DNA of 64,000 bases from JAPPHA01 sp964291635 (GTDB lineage Bacteria; Pseudomonadota; Alphaproteobacteria; Rhodobacterales; Rhodobacteraceae): contig OZ219906.1 in NCBI GenBank assembly GCA_964291635.2, positions 143,803 through 207,802 of the forward strand. The letters are read 5' to 3'. Below, one piece after another: positions 1 to 7,664 of this stretch. The position numbers and the translations under genes are program-made. Under the pieces are notes generated by a model. That model had not been told where the DNA came from and made no database searches. It worked only from the letters and a program-made list of their open reading frames with translations. The first letter of the stretch is position 1, and every line of letters starts with the position of its first letter.

Positions 1-337
1 CGAGCCGGCACATGGAGGGCCGCAGGATTTGACGAATTTCGCCGTGTCCCGGCCATGCATGACGGCGGGGGTTGGCATGACACCGACTCGGCGACACTCC
101 GCTTCACCCTTCGGAAAGCGGCTTCATCGACCATCGGTTATCGCACCAGTCGAGCACCGTGTAAAACAAATCCTTAGCGAAAGGTCAAACCAATTGGACA
201 GACCAAATCCATGATGCCGGCGGTGTGGCGTGGCGTTTCCGGCGGAGCGGATGCCCCGTCCGGCAGCGTCATGTGCGCCGGGAAGAAACGACGCCGGGTG
301 TGCTTGATCAAGGACGGAAGCGTCCGTGGCACATGCT

Positions 338-700
338 ACGATCATTGGCATCGAAGAATCCAAGAGGAGATTTCGGGATCGAGGGCCAACCGCCGAAAAC
401 CAGCCGGTCTTCCGCAAGAAACGGTCGCGCGGCAGGTTGCCGTGATTCCTGTCCGAAGTGCCGCCGTTCCTGATCGTGATCGATGCCTGCGGCGGCTCCC
501 AAGGCTGGGGCCGGCAGGTCATTGTCCTTGGTCATGCGTGAAAGCTGATCCCATCGGCATGGGCAAAACCATTTCTCAACAGGCAGAAGAACGACTTTGA
601 CGATGCGGTGGCGACTGTCGAAGCGGCGCATCACCCGACCTTGCGGTTCGTGAGGGTGAGGTCGGAAGCGGCTCCAGGCGATGCCATGCTGTTCCGCACC
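338..700 (+). pseudogene. IS110-family transposase, N-terminal remnant
   Basis: Translated from position 338, this stretch gives a degenerate copy of the DEDD N-terminal half of IS110 transposases: the opening IIGIEESKRRF, then VIDACGGSQGWGRQV, then KPFLNRQKNDFDDA and LRFVRVRSE, which match the family's GID.AK, EAC..AHHW, K..KND..DA and RFV.VKS blocks in order. At least two in-frame stops interrupt it (after RGRLP and after LGHA) and the C-terminal half is missing. No intact ends or flanking duplications are visible. It is a dead IS scrap. Confidence 0.7.
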
Positions 701-751
701 GCAGAGCCGCAACGGGCAATGCAATCAATGCCGTTAGTGCGTGGCGCATCG

Positions 752-1113
752 TGATGATGACGCTGGCCGGCTGCCATGTTCCCGACTGCGCACCGGAGTC
801 GATGTCTGCGAATTGCGAACTCGTCTTCCTGCGCGCCTCAGCCGGCGAAGCACCACCTGACGGCTGAGGACCGCCGCAACGACGCGGTGCGGCTGACGGC
901 CCAAATCGGCGGGTGCCGTGACCGCGAGCACGACCTCGAACCCGGGAACGAGGTGATGTGGCGCGGTTACACCCGGTCGAGCGACGCTGCGATGGGCCAC
1001 CGGGTGTGGCGACGGCAAGATCGCCGCGAAGGATATCGGGACGACTTCCGGGATGGCAAACGGCACGCCTTGCGGCAGTCGGGATATCCGGTCGTCATCT
1101 CGAAAATATCATG
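752..1113 (+). pseudogene. IS4-type transposase remnant
   Basis: The middle of this stretch reads DAVRLTAQIGGCRDREHD followed by PGNEVMWRGYTR, which resembles the C-terminal block of IS4/Tn5-like transposases (AV.L.A.LGGY..R..DP.PGN.VMWRGY.RL). The upstream part reads only after frame changes (IVMMTLAGC.VPDC). The family call rests on one block, so the exact IS group is uncertain. It lies just behind the IS110 scrap, so the window's left edge is a graveyard of mobile elements. Confidence 0.55.
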
Positions 1114-1511
1114 ATTCGGTGGACGCGACACGGGCCCCGGGGCTTTCTCAATCGTCTCACGTTCGCTCAAAACGCCGGCATCAACGGATCGTCGCAATTC
1201 AGGGCCGGCTGAAACCGCCCCGGCCTGTCCTCCTGCACCGGTACGAATTGTCCCGGTTCGCGGCGTTTCAACAGCCGGACATTCCATCAACGGCCATGAT
1301 TGCGTAAACACATGTGTCGAATCGGAACTGTGTCGTTCCGGATCCAATGAGCCGGATACGGCCTGTTGGGGGCGGGGCGGGAATTCAAGGCCAAACTCCA
1401 CGAACCAAATCGAGACCGGAGGCGTTGTGCTTTCCGTTGGAATCGGCCTAGGCAGTGGGGAACCCGGCTGATCGGCAAGGGACGGGCCCACACTGAAGAA
1501 AGGTCGACAGG
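1114..1511. other. Intergenic, no gene recognised
   Basis: About 400 bases without a supportable gene. The short open frames here overlap on both strands and show no family resemblance. The last part should hold the promoter and leader of the dehalogenase gene that starts at 1512; AGAAAGGTCGACAGG just before that start carries a weak ribosome binding site. Confidence 0.5.
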
Positions 1512-2201
1512 ATGGCCGTAAAGATCTGTGTGTTTGACGCCTATGGTACTCTCTTCGATGTTGCCGCGGCCGCACGAAACTGCGCGGCGGAACCTCGGTG
1601 GAGTCAACTGAGCGGCCTTTGGCAGAAACTCTCGAATGACTGGCGGTTAAAACAACTGCAGTACACCTGGCTGCGCGCCATCACCGGCGAGCACACGGAC
1701 TTCTGGAGCGTCACGGGCGATGCACTCGACTGGTCACTCGAGGCATCCGGCCTCGCGGGCGACCCGGAACTGAGAGAAAGATTGCTGGCGCTGTACTGGG
1801 AACTGGAAACCTATCCGGAGGTGCCGAAGATGCTCACCGATCTCAAGGCGCAATCCTGCACGACGGCAATTCTCTCGAATGGCTCTCCCGACATGCTGAC
1901 GGGAGCCGTCAACTCGGCTGGAATATCCGGCCTGATCGATGACATGCTCAGCGTGGAGTCCACCGGAATCTTCAAGCCTCACCGTTCCGTTTACGAATTG
2001 GTCGAGCAGAGATTCGGCGTGCAACCGGCCGATGTCATGTTCGTGTCGTCCAACGGTTGGGACGCAGCAGCCGGGGCCGGGTTCGGGTTCCGGTCCGTCT
2101 GGGTCAACCGGTCCGGAGAGCCCCTGGACCGGCTCCCCCGGGAACCGGCGTTCGTCCTCCGGGACCTTTCCGGCATTCCTGGCCTGGCGATGTCGATCTG
2201 A
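1512..2201 (+). CDS. (S)-2-haloacid dehalogenase, type II (HAD superfamily)
   Basis: A 229-residue protein of the usual L-2-haloacid dehalogenase length. The signature residues known from that family are visible: nucleophile D9 in FDAYGTLFD, R45 followed by the KQLQYTWLR helix, S122-N123 in the LSNGS loop, K155, Y161, and the SSNGWD motif (179-184) ending in the acidic pair. The family hydrolyses 2-haloalkanoates to 2-hydroxyacids in the cytoplasm. Its stop codon overlaps the next start (TGATG), so it is translationally coupled to an alpha/beta hydrolase and then a PLP ammonia-lyase. Whether the natural substrate is halogenated is not shown; some relatives act on other 2-substituted acids. 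Confidence 0.85.
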   Translation: MAVKICVFDAYGTLFDVAAAARNCAAEPRWSQLSGLWQKLSNDWRLKQLQYTWLRAITGEHTDFWSVTGDALDWSLEASGLAGDPELRERLLALYWELETYPEVPKMLTDLKAQSCTTAILSNGSPDMLTGAVNSAGISGLIDDMLSVESTGIFKPHRSVYELVEQRFGVQPADVMFVSSNGWDAAAGAGFGFRSVWVNRSGEPLDRLPREPAFVLRDLSGIPGLAMSI

Positions 2202-3037
2202 TGCCGAGGTTCACCACATCCGACGGACTCGGGATCGCGTATCTTGACGGGGGCGATCGATCCGGACTCCCTGTTCTCTGCATTCCCGGATTGACCCGAA
2301 ACCTTGCGGACTTCGACCCGGTCGCGGGGCATCTCACCGATGTGCGCCTGGTCAGGATTACCTGCCGCGGACGCGGGGACTCCGACCGCGACCCGGACTA
2401 TCGCAACTACTCGGTACCGGTCGAAGCCCGTGACTGCCTCGAGCTACTCGATCATTTGGCGATCGATCGCGCGGCTGTTCTCGGAACGTCGCGGGGCGGG
2501 CTGATCGCCATGTACCTGGCGCAGGTCGCCTGGAATCGGCTTGCCGGAGTCCTGTTGAATGACATCGGGCCTGTTCTGGAGCTCGAAGGGCTGGAGCCGA
2601 TCTTCGATTATCTCGGCAAGCAACCCGGACACGGGAATCTCGACGACTATGTCGAAGACCTCGCGACCCGGAGCAATGGATTCGTCGGGGTCGGGCGCGA
2701 AAGATGGGAGGAACTGGCCAGAAGCACGGTGATCGAGACATCCTCCGGCCTCAGGATCAATTACGACCCGCGCCTGCGGGATGCTGTCCTCGGACAGTCA
2801 ATGGATGCATTCGATCCGTGGGCCTGGTTTCGCGCGCTCGACCAACTGCCAACGGCGCTCGTTCGTGGCGCGAATTCGGACCTGCTTTCGCGCGAGACGG
2901 CATGCAGAATGCGCGAAATGCGGCCCGACATGGTGTTCGCCGAAGTCCCGGACCGCGGCCATGTGCCTTTCCTTGACGAACCTGAAAGCATCACGGCAAT
3001 CCGGCAATGGTTGGAAAGGTGCGCACGAGATGGGTGA
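2201..3037 (+). CDS. Alpha/beta hydrolase
   Basis: A 278-residue cytoplasmic alpha/beta-hydrolase-fold protein. The nucleophile elbow GTSRGG places the serine at residue 97, an oxyanion-type CIPGLTRN loop lies at 27-34, and the general-base histidine is likely H254 in DRGHVPF near the C-terminus. The start at 2201 is chosen because it overlaps the dehalogenase stop as TGATG; a longer frame from 2057 would lie inside the dehalogenase gene. The product runs 8 bases into the following ammonia-lyase gene. Substrate is unknown; ester, lactone or C-C hydrolases are all possible in this fold. Confidence 0.8.
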   Translation: MPRFTTSDGLGIAYLDGGDRSGLPVLCIPGLTRNLADFDPVAGHLTDVRLVRITCRGRGDSDRDPDYRNYSVPVEARDCLELLDHLAIDRAAVLGTSRGGLIAMYLAQVAWNRLAGVLLNDIGPVLELEGLEPIFDYLGKQPGHGNLDDYVEDLATRSNGFVGVGRERWEELARSTVIETSSGLRINYDPRLRDAVLGQSMDAFDPWAWFRALDQLPTALVRGANSDLLSRETACRMREMRPDMVFAEVPDRGHVPFLDEPESITAIRQWLERCARDG

Positions 3038-4040
3038 CATCGTCCTTGTTCACGCCGCTCGCGAGCGGCTCTTGGGCCACGTGCGCAAAACGCCGATGCT
3101 GTCATCACCCGGTCTCGACAAGGTTGCGGGACGAAGAATATTCGTCAAGGCCGAGTGCCTTCAGCACACGGGCTCCTTCAAGTTTCGCGGAGCGTGGGCT
3201 GCGATCACCGCATTGCCCGAAGGACAATCGAGCCGGGGGATCATCGCGTTCTCGTCGGGCAATCATGCCCAGGGCGTGGCTTACGCGGCAAAACTGAAGG
3301 GCCTGCCGGCCTGCATCATCATGCCTTCCGATGCGCCGGTGACAAAGATCCGGGGGACACAATCGTTCGGCGCGGACGTCGTTCACTATGATCGCGAGTC
3401 GGAAGACCGGGAGTCGGTCATGGAAAGGATCAACAGTTCGCGAAGGATGACACTGATACGCCCGTTCGATGACTCCGCGGTCATTTCGGGCCAGGGAACC
3501 TGCGGTCTGGAGATCGCCGAACAATCCCGTCAAGCAGGAATAGGTGACGCCGAGGTCCTGGTACCATGCGGCGGCGGCGGCCTGACATCGGGGATTTCGC
3601 TGGCCCTCGAGGCACATGCTCCGGGCCTGAGGGTCAGACCGTGTGAACCGGAAGGATTCGATGATGTCACCCGTTCGTTGAAGAGCGGGGTCATCTTACG
3701 CAATGAACGGGAATCGGGGTCGATTTGTGATGCCATATTGACGCCGTCACCGGGCAACCTGACCTTCCCGATCATGTCACGTCTATGCGGTCCGGGAATC
3801 GCTGTCAGCGACGGCGAGTGCCTGCACGCAATGGCGCTGGCATTCGCACATCTCAAGATCGTGGTCGAACCGGGCGCCGCAACCGGCCTGGCAGCCGCGA
3901 TTTTCCATGGAGACCGGATCGAACGCGACACGGTGATCGTGGTGACGAGCGGAGGAAACGTTGACCACGACACATTCGCGCGGGCACTCGCATCACCGGA
4001 TCCGTTCCCCGAACAGTCGCGCCGGGCCGACGAGACGTGA
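3030..4040 (+). CDS. Threonine/serine dehydratase-like PLP enzyme (fold type II)
   Basis: A 336-residue fold-type-II PLP enzyme. The Schiff-base lysine is K51 in GSFKFRGA, the asparagine loop SSGNHAQG is at 75-82, the phosphate-binding glycine loop GGGG is at 181-184, and a late TSGGNVD supplies the serine that contacts the pyridine nitrogen. There is no C-terminal ACT domain, so it resembles catabolic threonine/serine ammonia-lyases, serine racemase and 3-hydroxyaspartate ammonia-lyase rather than biosynthetic IlvA. The chosen ATG overlaps the end of the alpha/beta hydrolase. The coupled trio suggests a small catabolic unit for a substituted hydroxy- or amino-acid; the exact substrate is open. 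Confidence 0.8.
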   Translation: MGDIVLVHAARERLLGHVRKTPMLSSPGLDKVAGRRIFVKAECLQHTGSFKFRGAWAAITALPEGQSSRGIIAFSSGNHAQGVAYAAKLKGLPACIIMPSDAPVTKIRGTQSFGADVVHYDRESEDRESVMERINSSRRMTLIRPFDDSAVISGQGTCGLEIAEQSRQAGIGDAEVLVPCGGGGLTSGISLALEAHAPGLRVRPCEPEGFDDVTRSLKSGVILRNERESGSICDAILTPSPGNLTFPIMSRLCGPGIAVSDGECLHAMALAFAHLKIVVEPGAATGLAAAIFHGDRIERDTVIVVTSGGNVDHDTFARALASPDPFPEQSRRADET

Positions 4041-4119
4041 AGTTCCCGAAAACACACGGCCGCGAATCGATGATGCCCCGGCGCCACGGCCTGCCGTTGC
4101 CGCCGGGCATCAGACAACC

Positions 4120-4521
4120 TCAATTCAGGACGCACGCCTCTACGTAATGGCGGGTGGCGCCGGGATGAAGTTTCGTCAACCCTCTTTGCGCCGCCGCGGA
4201 TTCGACATCAAGCACCTTTGCCCAGGGTGCATCAGACGTGATCTGGCCGGGAACGTCCCAAAACGCCCTGATCACCTTGCAGACGATTCCCTCGTCGAAG
4301 CCGCCGCGTGCGGCGACGCCGACCGATTCATTCCATGCCTCGACCGCTTCAGTGTTTGCCTGGCCTTGGTGCCGGCCTGGCTCAATCATGCCGCGGTAGC
4401 GGAACTGTTCCAGCCATTTGTCGGCCGCGCCGCCTGAATCGTCTTCCGGTCCGATGAATCGAGGTTCCTCCGTTTCGTCGAACTGGATGACCTGTCCACA
4501 GGAAACGATGCAGCAGTTCAC
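4120..4521 (-). pseudogene. TAXI-family TRAP solute receptor, C-terminal fragment
   Basis: The 3' part of this frame looks like the end of a TAXI-type TRAP periplasmic receptor: GIVCKVIRAFWD, a short linker, then a late LHPGATRHYVEA block, matching the family's VY.ITKALFE and LHPGAE.YY.E ending. The receptor's N-terminal two thirds, with the signal peptide and ligand lobe, are absent. With the hydrophobic fragment upstream it looks like a TAXI-TRAP operon collapsed by deletion. Confidence 0.55.
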
Positions 4522-4547
4522 GTAGAGGACGGCCTTCCCGTAATGCG

Positions 4548-4742
4548 CTATTCCCGCCTGGACATCTCCGAAAACCCTTCGGTCGTGGTTTCGATAAACC
4601 AGCTGACGAACTCGCCGAATGGCCCGGATGCCGCATAGATCAGGATGATCAGGGTAAACAGGAAGGCGGCAGCGTCAGCCATCGTCCTGTCGAGGGATTT
4701 CCCTGGAGGTGCGGCAGGCTCAGGAATTCGGGGGTCGGTCAC
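4548..4742 (-). pseudogene. Membrane-protein fragment, possibly N-terminus of a TRAP permease
   Basis: A short frame beginning at a GTG (reading VTDPRIPEP) with one clear membrane segment, AAFLFTLIILIYAASGPFGEF, and nothing recognisable after it. It overlaps the end of the broken metallo-hydrolase and lies just upstream, in the same direction, of the TAXI receptor fragment. N-termini of fused TAXI-TRAP permeases have this kind of soluble lead plus membrane helix, so the fragment is best explained as the start of a deleted permease. An independent small membrane protein is possible. Confidence 0.35.
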
Positions 4743-6006
4743 GGGCTTTCCCCGCATCCCGGCTCAGTCTCCTGGCTTCCCAGATGTACGTGTTTCGGGC
4801 CGGTGCGTTTATTGCCGCTTCGGCAAACTCGACCAGCGTTTCCGCCTTCAGGTTCCGCGCCGGCAATCCGAGCGCAATCAAGTGGTCGCAGAGCTCGAGG
4901 CGCCACTGAAGATCGCGCGTCGTCCCCGCCGCTTCCATCAATGCTTCCGGACCTCCCGCCGGTTCCGCCATGTGCGTGGCGCGTTTCAGCAGCGAAAGCG
5001 TCCCGAGATGTGTCGGGTTTCCGTCGTACGAGCCCAACGTTCCCTCGGCGAAAGCGCGAACGGACCAGGAGATCTTCCCGAAGAATTCCTCAAGCCAGGG
5101 CCTGTCGGCGAGACCTTCCGGCAAGGCCGCGGCTGCAACGATGTCATCCAGGGGAAGTCCCGCATCCAGTCCGTCGGCAGCCGTTTTCATGACATGCAAA
5201 ACCGCGTCCCGCGTCGTCGACAGGACGTCCTGCACGCGGGGCTCGCCGAATACAGGCCTGGTATGGCCCGGAGACAATACATCCGGCCGCAGTTCCGCCA
5301 GCCGGGCCAGGGACTTCGCCCAGGCGCCGTAATCCCGATAAGGGCTTCCGCTAATCGCGCAGAGGTTGGGAAAGGCGTGCTATCAGTTGTCTCCGCAGAA
5401 GAGAATTCTCTGTTCCGGCAACCAGACGACCATGTGGTCGGTCGTTACCCCCCGGCGCCAGAAGCAGCCTTGCCGAAACGCCATCGAGGTCGAGGCCGCA
5501 GTCGGCTTCGACCAGGCGCCCGGGCTTGTCGAAGCCCGCGCCCGGCCCTTCCATCGGCCGCCCGGACCACAACCCAGGCTGACGTGTTCCCCGCTTGTCA
5601 GCCCGATGCCGAACTGTGCCTGCGTGCACCGTCCAAGCGCGCGGTTCGCAGCAATGGCGGTTTCATCGACGTCGATCAGGTCGGACTGGAACAGGTGGCT
5701 CGCGTAGACCGGTACGGTTTCACCCGAAAATACGGCCGCGCCCGAATTATGGTCCCGATGGGAATGGGTATAGACAACGCGTCCGACCGGCTTGTCGGTC
5801 AGCATCTGGAGTTATTGCCGGATGTTGCTGGCGGCCCGCGTCGACTCCGACGTGTCGACAATCGTCGTCGTCGCGTTACCTTCAATCATGTGAACGTTCG
5901 ACGCCGCGTATCCGACAGCCGTCCAGATTCCGGGAGACAGGCAGACGATGTCCTTGCCGGTCTGCGTACCAAGGGCAAGGAGTTCAGGATGGACTTTCAT
6001 CTCCAA
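4720..6006 (-). pseudogene. Alkylsulfatase-like metallo-beta-lactamase-fold hydrolase, broken
   Basis: Three minus-strand pieces join into one alkylsulfatase-like (YjcS/SdsA1 type) protein. The N-terminal piece contains GIWTAVGYAASNVHMIEG; the middle piece carries the zinc motif THSHRDH and later THDHMVVWLP; the last piece starts SPGHTRPVFG and continues into the dimerisation region. Lesions: frame changes near 5805 and near 5600, and two consecutive stop codons (TGA TAG) at 5377-5382 right after LFCGDN. The family hydrolyses alkyl sulfate esters. Several independent lesions make a single sequencing error unlikely. It sits downstream of the fuconate-type operon on the same strand. Confidence 0.7.
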
Positions 6007-6039
6007 ATGAATCCCGAGGGAAACATCCGGTTCCGAGCG

Positions 6040-6888
6040 TCAGCCGGGCCACGCAACCACGATTTGGCGCTGCTCTCCGAGACCCTGGATTCCGAGCCGC
6101 ATGGTCTGCCCTGCAGCCAGCCAGACCTGCGGGTTCCGACCCATGCCGACACCGGCAGGCGTCCCCGTCGCGATCACGTCGCCGGCCTGCAGGCTCATGA
6201 AACGGCTTATGTAGCTCACGAGAAAGGCCGCCGAAAAGATCATGTTGGACGTACTGCCGTCTTGTCGCCGTTCTCCGTTCACATCAAGCCACATGTCGAG
6301 AACTTGCGGGTCCGGAACCTCGTCGCGGGTGACCAGCCAGGGACCCAGCGGACAAAACGTATCGGCCGATTTTCCCTTGACCCACTGGCCGCCTCGCTTG
6401 GTCTGGAAGTCCCGCTCGGAGACATCATTGACAACGCAGTAGCCCGCAACATGCGAGAGTGCATCGGCCTCTTCCACGTACCGGGCCTCCGACCCGATCA
6501 CGATTCCGAGTTCGACTTCCCAGTCGGTTCGGATCGAATCCCGCGGAATCATGACGTTGTCGTTCGGACCGCTGATTGCCGATGTCGCCTTGAAGAACAG
6601 GATCGGCTCTTTCGGAGTGCGCGCGCCGGTTTCTGCGGCATGATCCGAATAATTCAGCCCGACACCGACAACCTTTCCGACCTGCCCGACGCAGGGACCA
6701 AGCCGGCTGTCCCGGTCGACCGGCGGCAAGGCCTGCGGATCAACATCGCGCAACCTGTCGAGCGACCGGTCGTCGAGAACCGAACCCGTGACATCGCCTA
6801 CATGTCCCGACAGGTCCCTCATCTGGCCATCAACGTCGATCAGGCCCGGTTTTTCGGCTCCGGGCGGGCCATAGCGGATCAATTTCAT
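6040..6888 (-). CDS. Fumarylacetoacetate-hydrolase-family protein, candidate 2,4-diketo-3-deoxy-L-fuconate hydrolase
   Basis: A 282-residue FAH-family enzyme. The divalent-metal triad is visible as E124 and E126 in DWEVELG and D155 in VVNDVSERD, and the GVGLNYSDHAAE lid with H83 and E86 is typical of the acylpyruvase branch. Known relatives cleave 2,4-diketo-3-deoxy sugar acids to pyruvate and a hydroxyacid (lactate from L-fuconate or L-rhamnonate). It is the last gene of a three-gene operon, nine bases after a dehydrogenase that closely resembles 2-keto-3-deoxy-L-fuconate dehydrogenases, which favours the L-fucose route. Ureidoglycolate- or homoprotocatechuate-type reactions are less likely given the neighbours. 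Confidence 0.8.
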   Translation of the reverse strand: MKLIRYGPPGAEKPGLIDVDGQMRDLSGHVGDVTGSVLDDRSLDRLRDVDPQALPPVDRDSRLGPCVGQVGKVVGVGLNYSDHAAETGARTPKEPILFFKATSAISGPNDNVMIPRDSIRTDWEVELGIVIGSEARYVEEADALSHVAGYCVVNDVSERDFQTKRGGQWVKGKSADTFCPLGPWLVTRDEVPDPQVLDMWLDVNGERRQDGSTSNMIFSAAFLVSYISRFMSLQAGDVIATGTPAGVGMGRNPQVWLAAGQTMRLGIQGLGEQRQIVVAWPG

Positions 6889-6897
6889 CCTGGTTTC

Positions 6898-7647
6898 CTA
6901 TACGTTGGACCAACCGCCATCTATTCCGATGGCCTGGCCTGTTACAAACCGGCTCTCGTCGGACCCAAGATACACGGCCAGGGCGGCGACTTCCTCGGGC
7001 CGGCCGATACGACCCATCGGCTGCCGGTCAATGAATGCCTTGCGAACCGCGTCGATGTCTCCGGATCTGGCACCTGCGGTGCGAATACGCTCTTGCAGGC
7101 TCGGAGTGTCGACCGTTCCCGGGCATATGGCATTGGCGCGTATCCCGCGAGTGACGAAATCCGCCGCCACCGATTTCATCATCGCGGTGATCGCCGCTTT
7201 CGTCGCGCCATAGACGAATCTGTCCGGAGCGGCAATGAGCGACGAAACGACCGACGACATGGAGATGATCGAGCCCCGTTCCTTCTCGAGCATGAGTGGG
7301 AGAAAGGCCCGCGTCATCCTGTACGTTCCCTTGACGTTCAATTCGACCGAAAAATCGAACGCGTCCTCACCGCATTCGAGGATCGAGCCGTGATGGACCA
7401 CGCCTGCGCAATTGAACAGCACATCGACAGCGCCCAGTTCCCCTGCAGCTGTCGCCACTGCATCGGATGACGTCACGTCCAGGAGCCGGGTTTCGATACC
7501 GTCTACGCCGGAAATGTCCTCAAGTGACCGGGAATCGATGTCTGTGGCGAATACACGCGCACCTTCGCGTGCAAACGCGATGGCCGTTGCCCGTCCGATT
7601 CCTGCACCGGCCGCTGTTACCAGCGCCTTTTTTCCTGCCAATCGCAT
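6898..7647 (-). CDS. SDR oxidoreductase, candidate 2-keto-3-deoxy-L-fuconate dehydrogenase
   Basis: A 249-residue short-chain dehydrogenase. The NAD-binding GAGIGRA turn is at 14-20, NCAG at 79-82, the catalytic tyrosine and lysine are Y146 and K150 in YGATK, and the end GIDGGWSN is complete. The pattern VLFNCAGVVHHGSIL, FVTRGIRANAICPGTVDTPS and the DGGWSN ending is as I remember it from the Xanthomonas-type 2-keto-3-deoxy-L-fuconate 4-dehydrogenase (BDH2-like). The ATG at 7647 follows a strong GGGAGGAA site; an upstream ATG at 7722 would overlap the dehydratase gene. It lies between a UxaA-type dehydratase and an FAH-type hydrolase, the order expected for a non-phosphorylative sugar-acid pathway. 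Confidence 0.82.
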   Translation of the reverse strand: MRLAGKKALVTAAGAGIGRATAIAFAREGARVFATDIDSRSLEDISGVDGIETRLLDVTSSDAVATAAGELGAVDVLFNCAGVVHHGSILECGEDAFDFSVELNVKGTYRMTRAFLPLMLEKERGSIISMSSVVSSLIAAPDRFVYGATKAAITAMMKSVAADFVTRGIRANAICPGTVDTPSLQERIRTAGARSGDIDAVRKAFIDRQPMGRIGRPEEVAALAVYLGSDESRFVTGQAIGIDGGWSNV

Positions 7648-7664
7648 TCGATTCCTCCCCTCAA

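Noticed and set aside
4645..7470. 941-codon open frame on the plus strand
   Set aside because: It lies antisense to the FAH and SDR genes and the broken metallo-hydrolase, which have clear family motifs; its own sequence is arginine-rich and unrecognisable, a GC-rich shadow.
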